Assembly: GCA_030065205.1 (NCBI GenBank)
Contig: JASJDN010000008.1
Location: 23,849 to 87,848, forward strand
DNA from: Crocosphaera sp.
GTDB taxonomy: Bacteria; Cyanobacteriota; Cyanobacteriia; Cyanobacteriales; Microcystaceae
Length of the DNA stretch: 64,000 nt
Direction: 5' to 3'
Position numbers and translations under genes: made by a program. This document shows positions 46,946-54,748 of this stretch, piece after piece. Every line of letters begins with the position of its first letter. Position 1 is the first letter of the stretch. The notes beneath the pieces are model-generated. The model did no database searches. It saw nothing but the letters and a program-made list of their open reading frames with translations, and was not told the DNA's origin.

Positions 46946-48056
46946 ATTGGGATTGATTAGAATTAATTTCTTGGTGAATAGTTTGCCATTGTTTTATCCA
47001 TTGAAGCAACTTTGCATCAGTGAAAGGACGTTTTTGGTTGGGGAGTTTCAGCAAAGATTCTAAAAGGATAGATGATTGTTTTGTTTGTTGATTCCAAGCT
47101 TGAACTAAGCTGTCTATATCGTGTTTTTCTCCTTTTAAACCTAATTGTTTTTTCAGTTGGAATTGTTCTGCTTGTCCTATGGTTTTTATCACAAATTCAT
47201 GACTTTCAGCTTTTTGTAAGACAGTGGCCAATGCGTTGATATATTGTTGGCTATTATTCCCTATTTTTGGACTAATTTTTTGTTTTTTGTTTAACGATTT
47301 ATTATGCCCAACAATTAAAATAATTATAATAATTAATCCTTGAATGAGAATAATTAACAAAGGGGTTTTTAATAAATAAAGAAATACATTGTTATTGTCT
47401 TGAGCCTCTTTATTTTCTTCATCTTTGTAACCATGAATATATTCATCAACTAATAGTTGAGAGGATTGAAACGATTCGATTAAATGAGCGAGGAACTCAT
47501 AATTGCCAGGAGAATCTTTGTAAGCATTGGCTGCAAAATAAGGAGTTGTTACGTTAATTAATTTTCCTTTGCCTATGGTTTCATACTCAATAATAGCTCC
47601 AAATTGATCTTGAAGAATAGCTTGATTGTCGACGCTTATTCTGCGGGTTGTTTCAATTTTAACTTCACCAAAATCCGTATTATGAATAGTAGTAAAAGGA
47701 GCTTCACTTACCGTACCTTGAGAAGCTAAAATGATTAAAGTATTACCTTTTTTGACCCATTCTAGTGCCGCTTCACTTACAAACCGTTGAGAAGAGCGAC
47801 CATAAATTCTCAACAAAATTATAGACTTATCTGAGAAGCTTTTCCCTAAAGCAGTTAAAGGTTTCTTCCATCTTTCAATAGGGGTATCTCTATGTCTCAT
47901 AAACTCATACCAAGCTGCATATCCATCAGGAGAAACAGCAAAAGTTGACCCACTCATAAACTGATTGCGAGTGGGAGCCATTAACAACGTTAAGAGAATA
48001 ATAAAACCAATAAATAGACTAAGAAATAGCCACCATTGACGACGAGATAAAATCAT
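46932..48056 (-). CDS. DUF4350 membrane protein of the MoxR operon
   Basis: 374 residues. N-terminal TM helix (about 7-26), a GATase-like DUF4350 domain (about 30-210; SPDGYAAWYEFMRHRDTPIER), a second TM helix (about 230-250) and a C-terminal cytoplasmic domain. It begins in the ATGA overlap with the preceding gene. Function unknown; conserved with DUF4129 and DUF58. Confidence 0.83.
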   Translation of the reverse strand: MILSRRQWWLFLSLFIGFIILLTLLMAPTRNQFMSGSTFAVSPDGYAAWYEFMRHRDTPIERWKKPLTALGKSFSDKSIILLRIYGRSSQRFVSEAALEWVKKGNTLIILASQGTVSEAPFTTIHNTDFGEVKIETTRRISVDNQAILQDQFGAIIEYETIGKGKLINVTTPYFAANAYKDSPGNYEFLAHLIESFQSSQLLVDEYIHGYKDEENKEAQDNNNVFLYLLKTPLLIILIQGLIIIIILIVGHNKSLNKKQKISPKIGNNSQQYINALATVLQKAESHEFVIKTIGQAEQFQLKKQLGLKGEKHDIDSLVQAWNQQTKQSSILLESLLKLPNQKRPFTDAKLLQWIKQWQTIHQEINSNQSQYDHK

Positions 48057-48661
48057 GATTTTTCAATTTTCTCATAAGCTTGCCAACAAGTTTCTAACAC
48101 AGACATTGAAGCCAAACAATCACCGAAACACAGTTCTTGATGTATTTGTAGTAACTGTTGATAGGGTTGAGACTGGGGCATTTTTGCTATTAGTTTTCCA
48201 TATTCTCCATCGGTGCGACTAGATTGGTGTGGTACAATATTTCGCTCATGTAATTGTTGTAACATTGCTTGATATAAAAATTGACAAGCTTGTTGATAGT
48301 TTCCCTGTTTTTGTGCTTGTTGCGCTTGAATAATCCAATGAGCAACAGAATGATCTTGAGTGATTTCTAGTCTGTTTTGGACGATGCGTTGATGGTTATG
48401 GGACTTGATTATTCGTCTATACCATCTTACCCACTGTTGTCCTTTCCAAATCATCCAAATTAGCAACCAAGCAATGAGTCCCCAAAAAAGGAGATGACTG
48501 ATACCTTTGATCAAGGGAGAATCTAACCAAGAAGGAAAAGAGAGATCACTAAGATGTTCACCTAATTTCAGACCCATTAATTCCCACCTTTCTGAGAGTC
48601 TTTGTTGCCATTGAGCAATTTGCCACCCTAAATTATTGGTTTCTACAGAAATGTCTGACAT
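48053..48661 (-). CDS. DUF4129 protein of the MoxR operon
   Basis: 202 residues. One central TM helix (about 50-70, ISHLLFWGLIAWLLIWMIWKG) and the DUF4129 C-terminal helical domain (ACQFLYQAMLQQLHE, TDGEYGKLI). First gene of the operon; next gene starts within its stop (4-bp overlap). Confidence 0.83.
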   Translation of the reverse strand: MSDISVETNNLGWQIAQWQQRLSERWELMGLKLGEHLSDLSFPSWLDSPLIKGISHLLFWGLIAWLLIWMIWKGQQWVRWYRRIIKSHNHQRIVQNRLEITQDHSVAHWIIQAQQAQKQGNYQQACQFLYQAMLQQLHERNIVPHQSSRTDGEYGKLIAKMPQSQPYQQLLQIHQELCFGDCLASMSVLETCWQAYEKIEKS

Positions 48662-48788
48662 TGATTATCATCTCATAGTGTAAAGTTTGCATTATAGATC
48701 ACACCAAATTAAGTAAAAACAGCTTATACTTAGAAATGTTGCCGAGATGTAACAAAACGCAATCTTTAACGGATTACCACCAGCCATT

Positions 48789-49481
48789 ATGATTGTTTCA
48801 ACCTCACCGAAACCATCGTCTCAAGACAGTCAAGCTTTACAAGAAGTCTGGTCAAGACTCAATGCTCATAGTTGTCCCCATGAGTATAATTTTCATATGC
48901 ACACCATTTGTTCTGATGGACAACTTACCCCCGAACAACTGATTAAACAAGCGGCAAACATTGGACTTAAAGGATTAGCCATTACCGATCATCATTCCGT
49001 TGAAGGTTATAAAATTGCCCAAACATGGCTCAAGAAAACATCCCTAGAAGGGTCAAAAGTAAGTTTACCCCATTTATGGACAGGAATCGAGATTACATCT
49101 CGTTTACTCGATATTGAAGTGCATATTCTGGGTTATGCTTTTAATCCCGAACATCCCGCCATGGACTCTTATCTCTGGGGAGAGCGTCCTCTGGGAACTC
49201 AAGGGTTAGTCAGTACGGTTATCCAAGCCATTCATCAAGCAGGGGGAATGGCAATTTTAGCGCATCCAGAACGATACCCTTATCCCGCTAAAAAAGTAAT
49301 CCCTGTAGCGGTTGATTCCGGGATTGATGGGGTTGAAGCCTTCTATGCTTATAATAACCCTAAACCCTGGAAAACGAGTCCCCGTCAAACGGAAACCGTC
49401 TTAAATCTCAGTTATCTTTACGGACTGTATCATACCTGTGGCACAGATACTCATGGGGTTAACTTATTACAAAAAATTTGA
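48789..49481 (+). CDS. PHP-domain phosphoesterase
   Basis: 230 residues. PHP metal-site motifs: FHMHTICSDGQLTP, LAITDHHSVEGY, GIEITSRLLDIEVHILGY, AILAHPERY and CGTDTHG. Trinuclear-metal phosphoesterase of the YciV/TrpH-like type, which hydrolyses 3',5'-bisphosphate nucleotides or short oligonucleotides; substrate unresolved. tRNA-Ala follows 92 bp downstream. Confidence 0.9.
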   Translation: MIVSTSPKPSSQDSQALQEVWSRLNAHSCPHEYNFHMHTICSDGQLTPEQLIKQAANIGLKGLAITDHHSVEGYKIAQTWLKKTSLEGSKVSLPHLWTGIEITSRLLDIEVHILGYAFNPEHPAMDSYLWGERPLGTQGLVSTVIQAIHQAGGMAILAHPERYPYPAKKVIPVAVDSGIDGVEAFYAYNNPKPWKTSPRQTETVLNLSYLYGLYHTCGTDTHGVNLLQKI

Positions 49482-49573
49482 CATCTTTAGATGTTAGGGC
49501 TTGACAAACTATAGGAAATTAAGCGATCATAAATAATGCACATTATTGCGTGCGGTTCCATCGGGAACGTTCA

Positions 49574-49646
49574 GGGGCTATAACTCAGTTGGTAGAGTGT
49601 CACAATGGCATTGTGAAAGTCAGCGGTTCGAGTCCGCTTAGCTCCA
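49574..49646 (+). tRNA. tRNA-Ala (anticodon GGC)
   Basis: 73 nt fold into a full cloverleaf: acceptor GGGGCTA/TAGCTCC (one G-U), D-arm ACTC/GAGT, anticodon stem TCACA/TGTGA with loop ATGGCAT (anticodon GGC), T-arm AGCGG/CCGCT with TTCGAGT. Discriminator A; CCA is not encoded. The anticodon decodes GCC/GCU alanine codons. Confidence 0.95.
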
Positions 49647-49831
49647 CTTATATATAATGCTACCTTTTTTGAGATTAAACTCGGGAATATCTTCAGTTAA
49701 TTGTACCTGAAAAAATCAATTAGATGTCAGAAGACAACAACGCCCCATGCAAGAAGATGAGGCGATCGCTGCATAAATATCTGCTTTATCACTTCCCTTG
49801 ATTATCAATAATTAACTACAAATCTTCCCTC

Positions 49832-49859
49832 CTGCCTCCTGCCCCCTGCCTTCTGCCTC
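49832..49859. repeat. Four CTGCCTC-type heptamers
   Basis: CTGCCTC, CTGCCCC, CTGCCTT, CTGCCTC in tandem, of the short-tandem-repeat class known in cyanobacteria. It lies in the 233-bp region between tRNA-Ala and the PatA-like gene, where I see no other element. Confidence 0.85.
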
Positions 49860-49879
49860 GCCCGAAGGGCTGTTAAAGG

Positions 49880-51661
49880 TTACTTAACTTCGAGCGCAGC
49901 GATAATTTCTGATTTTTGTGTTGTGTTTTTTTCTTCATCAATAATGCAGTTTAAAGTCAATTGATGCTCCAACAGAAGGGTAGGGGGTTGAATTGTTTCC
50001 AGGATTCGTTTCCCAATTTTTTTAATTATTTTTTGATCATTAATGTGATTCAACAAAATCACAAACTCATTATGACTCCAACGTGCCATAATATCATTCG
50101 CTCTCACGGAAGATTGTATTTGTTTTGCTACATTTTGCAGAATTTTATTCCCTTGAGTCTGTCCTAAAGTGGCTTGAATATCTGTGAAGTTATCAATCCT
50201 CAGAAACATCAAACTATAAGAAAATTGTGTTTTTTGAGCATCTTTAAGGACAACAGATAAATATTGCTCAAAACATTGGCGATTCGGTAACTGAGTAATC
50301 GAATCGATATCCTGGACAGTTCGAGTAATTTTTATTGGTTTTCGAGTTGAATCATTAGATAGTGGAATGTGGGTTTGTTGATTAGGAATTAAAGAAGAAT
50401 CCCGATCAGTTTTGGTTTTGCTTAACGGTAGGTTAATCTTAGTATTTTTTGACAGATACTGATTAACCATTGACTGTAAAGCTTCCTTTGTAAAAGGTTT
50501 AGCTAAATAATCTGTTGCTCCTGCTTCTTGGATATTTTCAGGGGTCAGCATTTTACTGTTACCACTGATCATAATGATAGGAATATCCTTGAAGAAAGAA
50601 CTGGCTTTGATAATCCGACAAAGTTTATTGCCATTAATACCAGGCATGGAAAAATCAAGTAAGATTAAATCGGGTTTGTATTTAAAGAGACAGGGAAGAG
50701 ATTGTGTCGGATTATCCACCGTAAAAACTTCATATTGTTCCCCTTCTAAATAAGCTTTGATCATGTCCAAAATGGTTGAACTATCATCAATACAAACAAT
50801 TTTGTAGGTTTTTTGTGATTTCCCTTGGGTTGGTTGATAATTATTAAGGGGTTGTGAGTTAGTTTTTTGCTGATTACTGGCAGAAGTGGGTGTTAAAGGA
50901 GGAATGGGGGGTAATTTATCTAGGGGAGGTTGAGGGGCTTTTAATTGGAGAATATTATTTTGAAGATAGGGAAATAATAATCGAGCAACGTTTAACTCAT
51001 CTTGCTTGAGAAAAAGACTGATTTGACGCAGCGTTTTTCCTTGCATCAACTTAACCAGTTTTTCCAAAGAAGTAGGATTAAGGGTTCCAGAGGGGATTTT
51101 TTGTTGTATCAAAGAAGGGTTAGTGCAGACAAGACGTTGATAGGGTGAGGTGATCACATCTGAGAAGGTTTGCCAGGTTTTCATTCTCATCTCCAGATTG
51201 TCCAATAGATTAGAAATAGCTAAAAGTGGATCTTGTTGGAGGACGATCTGATCAGAAGGTTGAGTCTGCTGCTGATTGGACCAATGGTATTCCCCTTTCC
51301 TTAACCATAAACAAGATTCTAGGGCATCCTTGATTAAATTTGTGGTCAATAGAGAGATGCGATCAGAGCTTAAATGATTTTGCTCACTTAAGTGCTGAAG
51401 CAGGGTGGGGATCAATTGACGATTTTGGGGAATCTTTTGGGCAAGGGTAGGGATAACTTGAGCGCAGGTTTCTTGCTTCAGACAGAGTAAATAATATTGG
51501 ATAGTTTCTAGAGACTGTAACGAGTGACACCCATACCGTATGAGTCCTTCTGTAAAATAGAAGTCCCAAGTAACCTGGTTAGCGGTGATTTTTAGATGAC
51601 CAGTGTTACCCAGATTTTCGATATTTTTAAACAGTTGAATCGGTTGAAAAGAGTTAGTCAT
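49880..51661 (-). CDS. PatA-like N-terminal domain, receiver and degenerate GGDEF protein
   Basis: 593 residues. N-terminal PatA/DUF4388-type domain (about 1-260), a receiver domain (about 287-405; IDDSSTILDMI, LLDFSMPGINGNK, TDYLAKPF) and a GGDEF domain (about 450-585) whose signature reads SHNEF (RWSHNEFVILL) instead of GGDEF or GGEEF, so cyclase activity is not expected. It is the last gene of the chemotaxis cluster, 17 bp after the cheA-like gene. In Synechocystis the equivalent position is pilG (slr1041, PatA-like). Confidence 0.88.
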   Translation of the reverse strand: MTNSFQPIQLFKNIENLGNTGHLKITANQVTWDFYFTEGLIRYGCHSLQSLETIQYYLLCLKQETCAQVIPTLAQKIPQNRQLIPTLLQHLSEQNHLSSDRISLLTTNLIKDALESCLWLRKGEYHWSNQQQTQPSDQIVLQQDPLLAISNLLDNLEMRMKTWQTFSDVITSPYQRLVCTNPSLIQQKIPSGTLNPTSLEKLVKLMQGKTLRQISLFLKQDELNVARLLFPYLQNNILQLKAPQPPLDKLPPIPPLTPTSASNQQKTNSQPLNNYQPTQGKSQKTYKIVCIDDSSTILDMIKAYLEGEQYEVFTVDNPTQSLPCLFKYKPDLILLDFSMPGINGNKLCRIIKASSFFKDIPIIMISGNSKMLTPENIQEAGATDYLAKPFTKEALQSMVNQYLSKNTKINLPLSKTKTDRDSSLIPNQQTHIPLSNDSTRKPIKITRTVQDIDSITQLPNRQCFEQYLSVVLKDAQKTQFSYSLMFLRIDNFTDIQATLGQTQGNKILQNVAKQIQSSVRANDIMARWSHNEFVILLNHINDQKIIKKIGKRILETIQPPTLLLEHQLTLNCIIDEEKNTTQKSEIIAALEVK

Positions 51662-51678
51662 GATGAAGAATTAAGAAT

Positions 51679-54600
51679 TTAGATGGTGACAATAGTCTTG
51701 AGAGTTTGTAATAATTCCTGTTCGTTGTAGGGTTTAGAGAAGTAAGCCGACGCGCCTAAATTCATGGCTAACTTACGGTGTTTATCGTTACTGCGAGACG
51801 TTAACATAGCAATCGGTAAAGCCTCAAACGCTGATTTCGTTTTCAGTTCTTCGAGTACCCCATAACCGTCCAGTCGTGGCATTTCGATATCACAGATCAC
51901 TGCATCCACCGAAAGTCCTGCAACTAACTTATCCACTGCATCTTGTCCATCTTTAGCTTGTTCGACTTGATAGCCAGCTTTTTCTAGGGTTAACGTTAGA
52001 TAACGACGGACGTTAATGGAATCATCCACCACCAGAATTGTTTTAACATTGTCTTGGGTTGAGGGTTCAACCGATGGGGTAATAGGGTTAGAACCCTTTT
52101 CTAGAGAGTCTTCGAGGAGTTGCAGCGGATCCACCAAAGGAACCACCCGACCATCTCCCAACATCATAGAACTGATTATGCCCATCGGTAGGGGAAAAGG
52201 ACTTTCAATGGGTCGAATGGTGACTTCTGGTTCACTCCAAACCCGATCAATATGAATGGCACCCAAGGTGGTATCGTTACCAACAATCAAAGCAGTGGGT
52301 TTATTGATGATGGCATGACCTGACATTTCCAACGGTTTATGGGGTCGATTAAACTGTAAACTTTTGTCTGGATGTAACAAGGGGATGGTTTCTCCTTGCC
52401 AAGTAATTTCGCTTAAGTTGTCCACACCTTCAACCATCGAGGGAAACACCTCTCGAACACTGTTGGCCGGAACCGCAAAAATCAGGCCAGCGCGTTCGAT
52501 CAACATCACCCGTAAAATAGAGAGGGTAAACGGGACTTTGAGGACAAAAGTGGTTCCCTTGCCGGCTTCCGTCTCCACTTGAACATCCCCACGAATGTCT
52601 TGAAGACTGGTGCGTACCACATCCATCCCCACACCACGGCCCGCTAGTTCGGTGACTTGTTCGCTGGTGGTAAACCCCGGTTGAAAAATGTAGTCAAGGA
52701 TGTCTTGAGTAGACATTTGATGGATGTCTGGGTCGCTGATCCCCATGTCTCGCAGACGGTGACAAATTTTGCCCATATCAATGCCTTTACCATCGTCTTT
52801 GATAGTAATAATGGTTTGAGTCCCTCGATTGACTGCTTCTAGGGTGATAGTTCCTTGGGGGGGTTTCCCTGCTAAGAGACGAGTGTTGCTATCTTCAATC
52901 CCGTGAGCAAACGCATTGCGGAGCAGGTGCATCAACGGAGCATTCAGGGTTTCAATCATGGTGCGATCGATCAGGGTGGTTTCCCCTTCAATTTTCAGGG
53001 TTACTTCTTTCCCCGACTCAAGACTGAGATCCCGAACCAACCGAGGAAAGGGTTTAACCAAGTCAGCAAAGGGTTGCATTTGGGTCGTGGTCACATTTTT
53101 TTGTAGCGATCGCGTGGTTTGGTTGAAGTCTTGAACCGCTTGGGTCATTTTTTGTAACCCTAAGTCGATATCGGAGGTGACTTCTTGCAGTTGGACAATG
53201 GTTTCGATTTGTTCTTGAGAGATTAAATGGAGGTCACTATAGCGATCCATTTCCAAGCGATCAAATTGTCTGGTTTGATTCTCCAGGGTTAAAACAGAAG
53301 AGGAAACCTTAGACAAAGGAACCGTTTCTAATTCCTGATTCCTGACAACTATTCCTTCTAAAGAGGCTTTATCATACCAGGTTCTTAACTGATTATTAGA
53401 TTGTTCTAATTGAGTGATCCGAGACCGCATCAGGGTAACAAAGTTGGTCAGTTGTTCTAAACGCAGGTTAATACTATTGCGCTCTAGAATGAGTTTTCCA
53501 AAGAGACGATTAATTTCATAAAGTTGCTCTACTGGAACCCGAACGGTTTTCCCTGTGGTTTTGGTGTTGACATTTTGGGGGAGGGTTTGACGACTCCAAT
53601 CTAATTTATTTTCCTTCCCCTCTATGGAATGCTTCTGACTTTCGACAAGGGGTGTATCCAAGGTAAAAGCATTCTGTAACTCAGCTACGTCTGAATCGTT
53701 TAAGGTGGTTTCGGAGGATAAATCTAACGCTTGTTCTATTGCGTCTTGAAGTTCTGTAAAATCGCTTAATTCTTCTGCACCGAATAAGTTGAAACTGCCA
53801 TCTTCAGCTACAGATAAGTTTTCTTCTATCTCTAAATCCCTAGCACTAGGGTTTTGAACCGTGTCATTTGACTTCTGTGCGATAGCGTTGGAACGGAGTG
53901 AGGAACTTCTGAGTTCTGACTTCTGTTCGCTAGAGCCGGAACGAAGTGAGGAACTTCTGACTTCATATACGAACCCTTCTACATGAGATGGAAGCTTCTC
54001 AAAACTACCCCGCATCACTAAAGCGTGGGAACGTCGCCATAAAGTTAACGCTTGTTGCGTCAAAGAGGGTAACTGTTCCGTTGTCGCCATCATTGCTTGC
54101 TGTTGAACCGACTGACAGAGTTGGATAAACGGTTCAAGCTCGGCCATTTGACCAAAGGCCAAGAGTTGTTCTGCGGTCACGGCCAGGGTTTCACCTAACT
54201 CGTCGGGGGATAAGTTTGGATACGCTTGCTGAAATTGATCCAAGAGGGTTTCTACTCCTTCCTCAAACATCAACCAGACCGGTTCATCTCCTACATTTTG
54301 AGAAAATAACGTATTTTCGTCCTCTTCTTGGAGATCCCCTAAATGGTGGCGTAACTGCTCAAAAATGGGGTTAACGTTCTCTTCTAACCACTCATTATTA
54401 ATGTCTGTTGCGTGACGATGTAATTCGTTCACCTGACGCAGACGATCAACCCCTTGTAAGAGTAAGGTTTCTACTTCCGTGGTGATGGGGGTGTCAGGAT
54501 GACGAACCCGTAAAATTTTAAAGAAGTCTTCGAGACGATGAGCGACGTGAGAGAGTGTGCTGAACCCCATCATGCCCGCCCCTCCTTTAACAGAGTGAGC

Positions 54601-54738
54601 CGAGCGCAGAGCAAGATCCAAGGGTTCAGTCATATTATCAGAGGTTCTTAACCCTAATAACACTGATTCAATGGCATCATAGCAATCTTGGGCTTCATCG
54701 AGAAAATTAAGACGGACTTGTTGTTCTTGATCTATCAT
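51679..54738 (-). CDS. Hybrid CheA-type histidine kinase with C-terminal receiver (PilL-like)
   Basis: 1019 residues. N-terminal Hpt (phospho-His H48 in SAHSVKGGAGM), a region with low-complexity repeat (260-290), CheA dimerisation and HATPase (LLRNAFAHGIED, DDGKGID, GRGVGMDVV), CheW-like domain (about 750-880) and a receiver (about 897-1015; VVDDSINVRRY, CDIEMPRLDGYG). It signals for phototaxis or twitching by type IV pili, as PilL in Synechocystis (inference from gene order). The repeat in residues 260-290 comes from a genome-dispersed DNA repeat. Confidence 0.92.
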   Translation of the reverse strand: MIDQEQQVRLNFLDEAQDCYDAIESVLLGLRTSDNMTEPLDLALRSAHSVKGGAGMMGFSTLSHVAHRLEDFFKILRVRHPDTPITTEVETLLLQGVDRLRQVNELHRHATDINNEWLEENVNPIFEQLRHHLGDLQEEDENTLFSQNVGDEPVWLMFEEGVETLLDQFQQAYPNLSPDELGETLAVTAEQLLAFGQMAELEPFIQLCQSVQQQAMMATTEQLPSLTQQALTLWRRSHALVMRGSFEKLPSHVEGFVYEVRSSSLRSGSSEQKSELRSSSLRSNAIAQKSNDTVQNPSARDLEIEENLSVAEDGSFNLFGAEELSDFTELQDAIEQALDLSSETTLNDSDVAELQNAFTLDTPLVESQKHSIEGKENKLDWSRQTLPQNVNTKTTGKTVRVPVEQLYEINRLFGKLILERNSINLRLEQLTNFVTLMRSRITQLEQSNNQLRTWYDKASLEGIVVRNQELETVPLSKVSSSVLTLENQTRQFDRLEMDRYSDLHLISQEQIETIVQLQEVTSDIDLGLQKMTQAVQDFNQTTRSLQKNVTTTQMQPFADLVKPFPRLVRDLSLESGKEVTLKIEGETTLIDRTMIETLNAPLMHLLRNAFAHGIEDSNTRLLAGKPPQGTITLEAVNRGTQTIITIKDDGKGIDMGKICHRLRDMGISDPDIHQMSTQDILDYIFQPGFTTSEQVTELAGRGVGMDVVRTSLQDIRGDVQVETEAGKGTTFVLKVPFTLSILRVMLIERAGLIFAVPANSVREVFPSMVEGVDNLSEITWQGETIPLLHPDKSLQFNRPHKPLEMSGHAIINKPTALIVGNDTTLGAIHIDRVWSEPEVTIRPIESPFPLPMGIISSMMLGDGRVVPLVDPLQLLEDSLEKGSNPITPSVEPSTQDNVKTILVVDDSINVRRYLTLTLEKAGYQVEQAKDGQDAVDKLVAGLSVDAVICDIEMPRLDGYGVLEELKTKSAFEALPIAMLTSRSNDKHRKLAMNLGASAYFSKPYNEQELLQTLKTIVTI
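53869..53961. repeat. Two 48-bp copies of a dispersed repeat inside the cheA-like reading frame
   Basis: The DNA codes for two 16-residue units (RSSSLRSGSSEQKSEL and RSSSLRSNAIAQKSND). The same DNA words, GAACTTCTGACTTC and GGAACGAAGTGAGGAA, occur in intergenic repeats elsewhere in the window. Total length stays a multiple of three, so the frame is kept. Confidence 0.8.
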
Positions 54739-54748
54739 TTGATCCTGC

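Noticed and set aside
52016..53134. Several rightward ORFs of 60-80 residues opposite the cheA-like gene
   Set aside because: They overlap a strongly supported kinase and encode biased peptides without motifs; they are antisense shadows.
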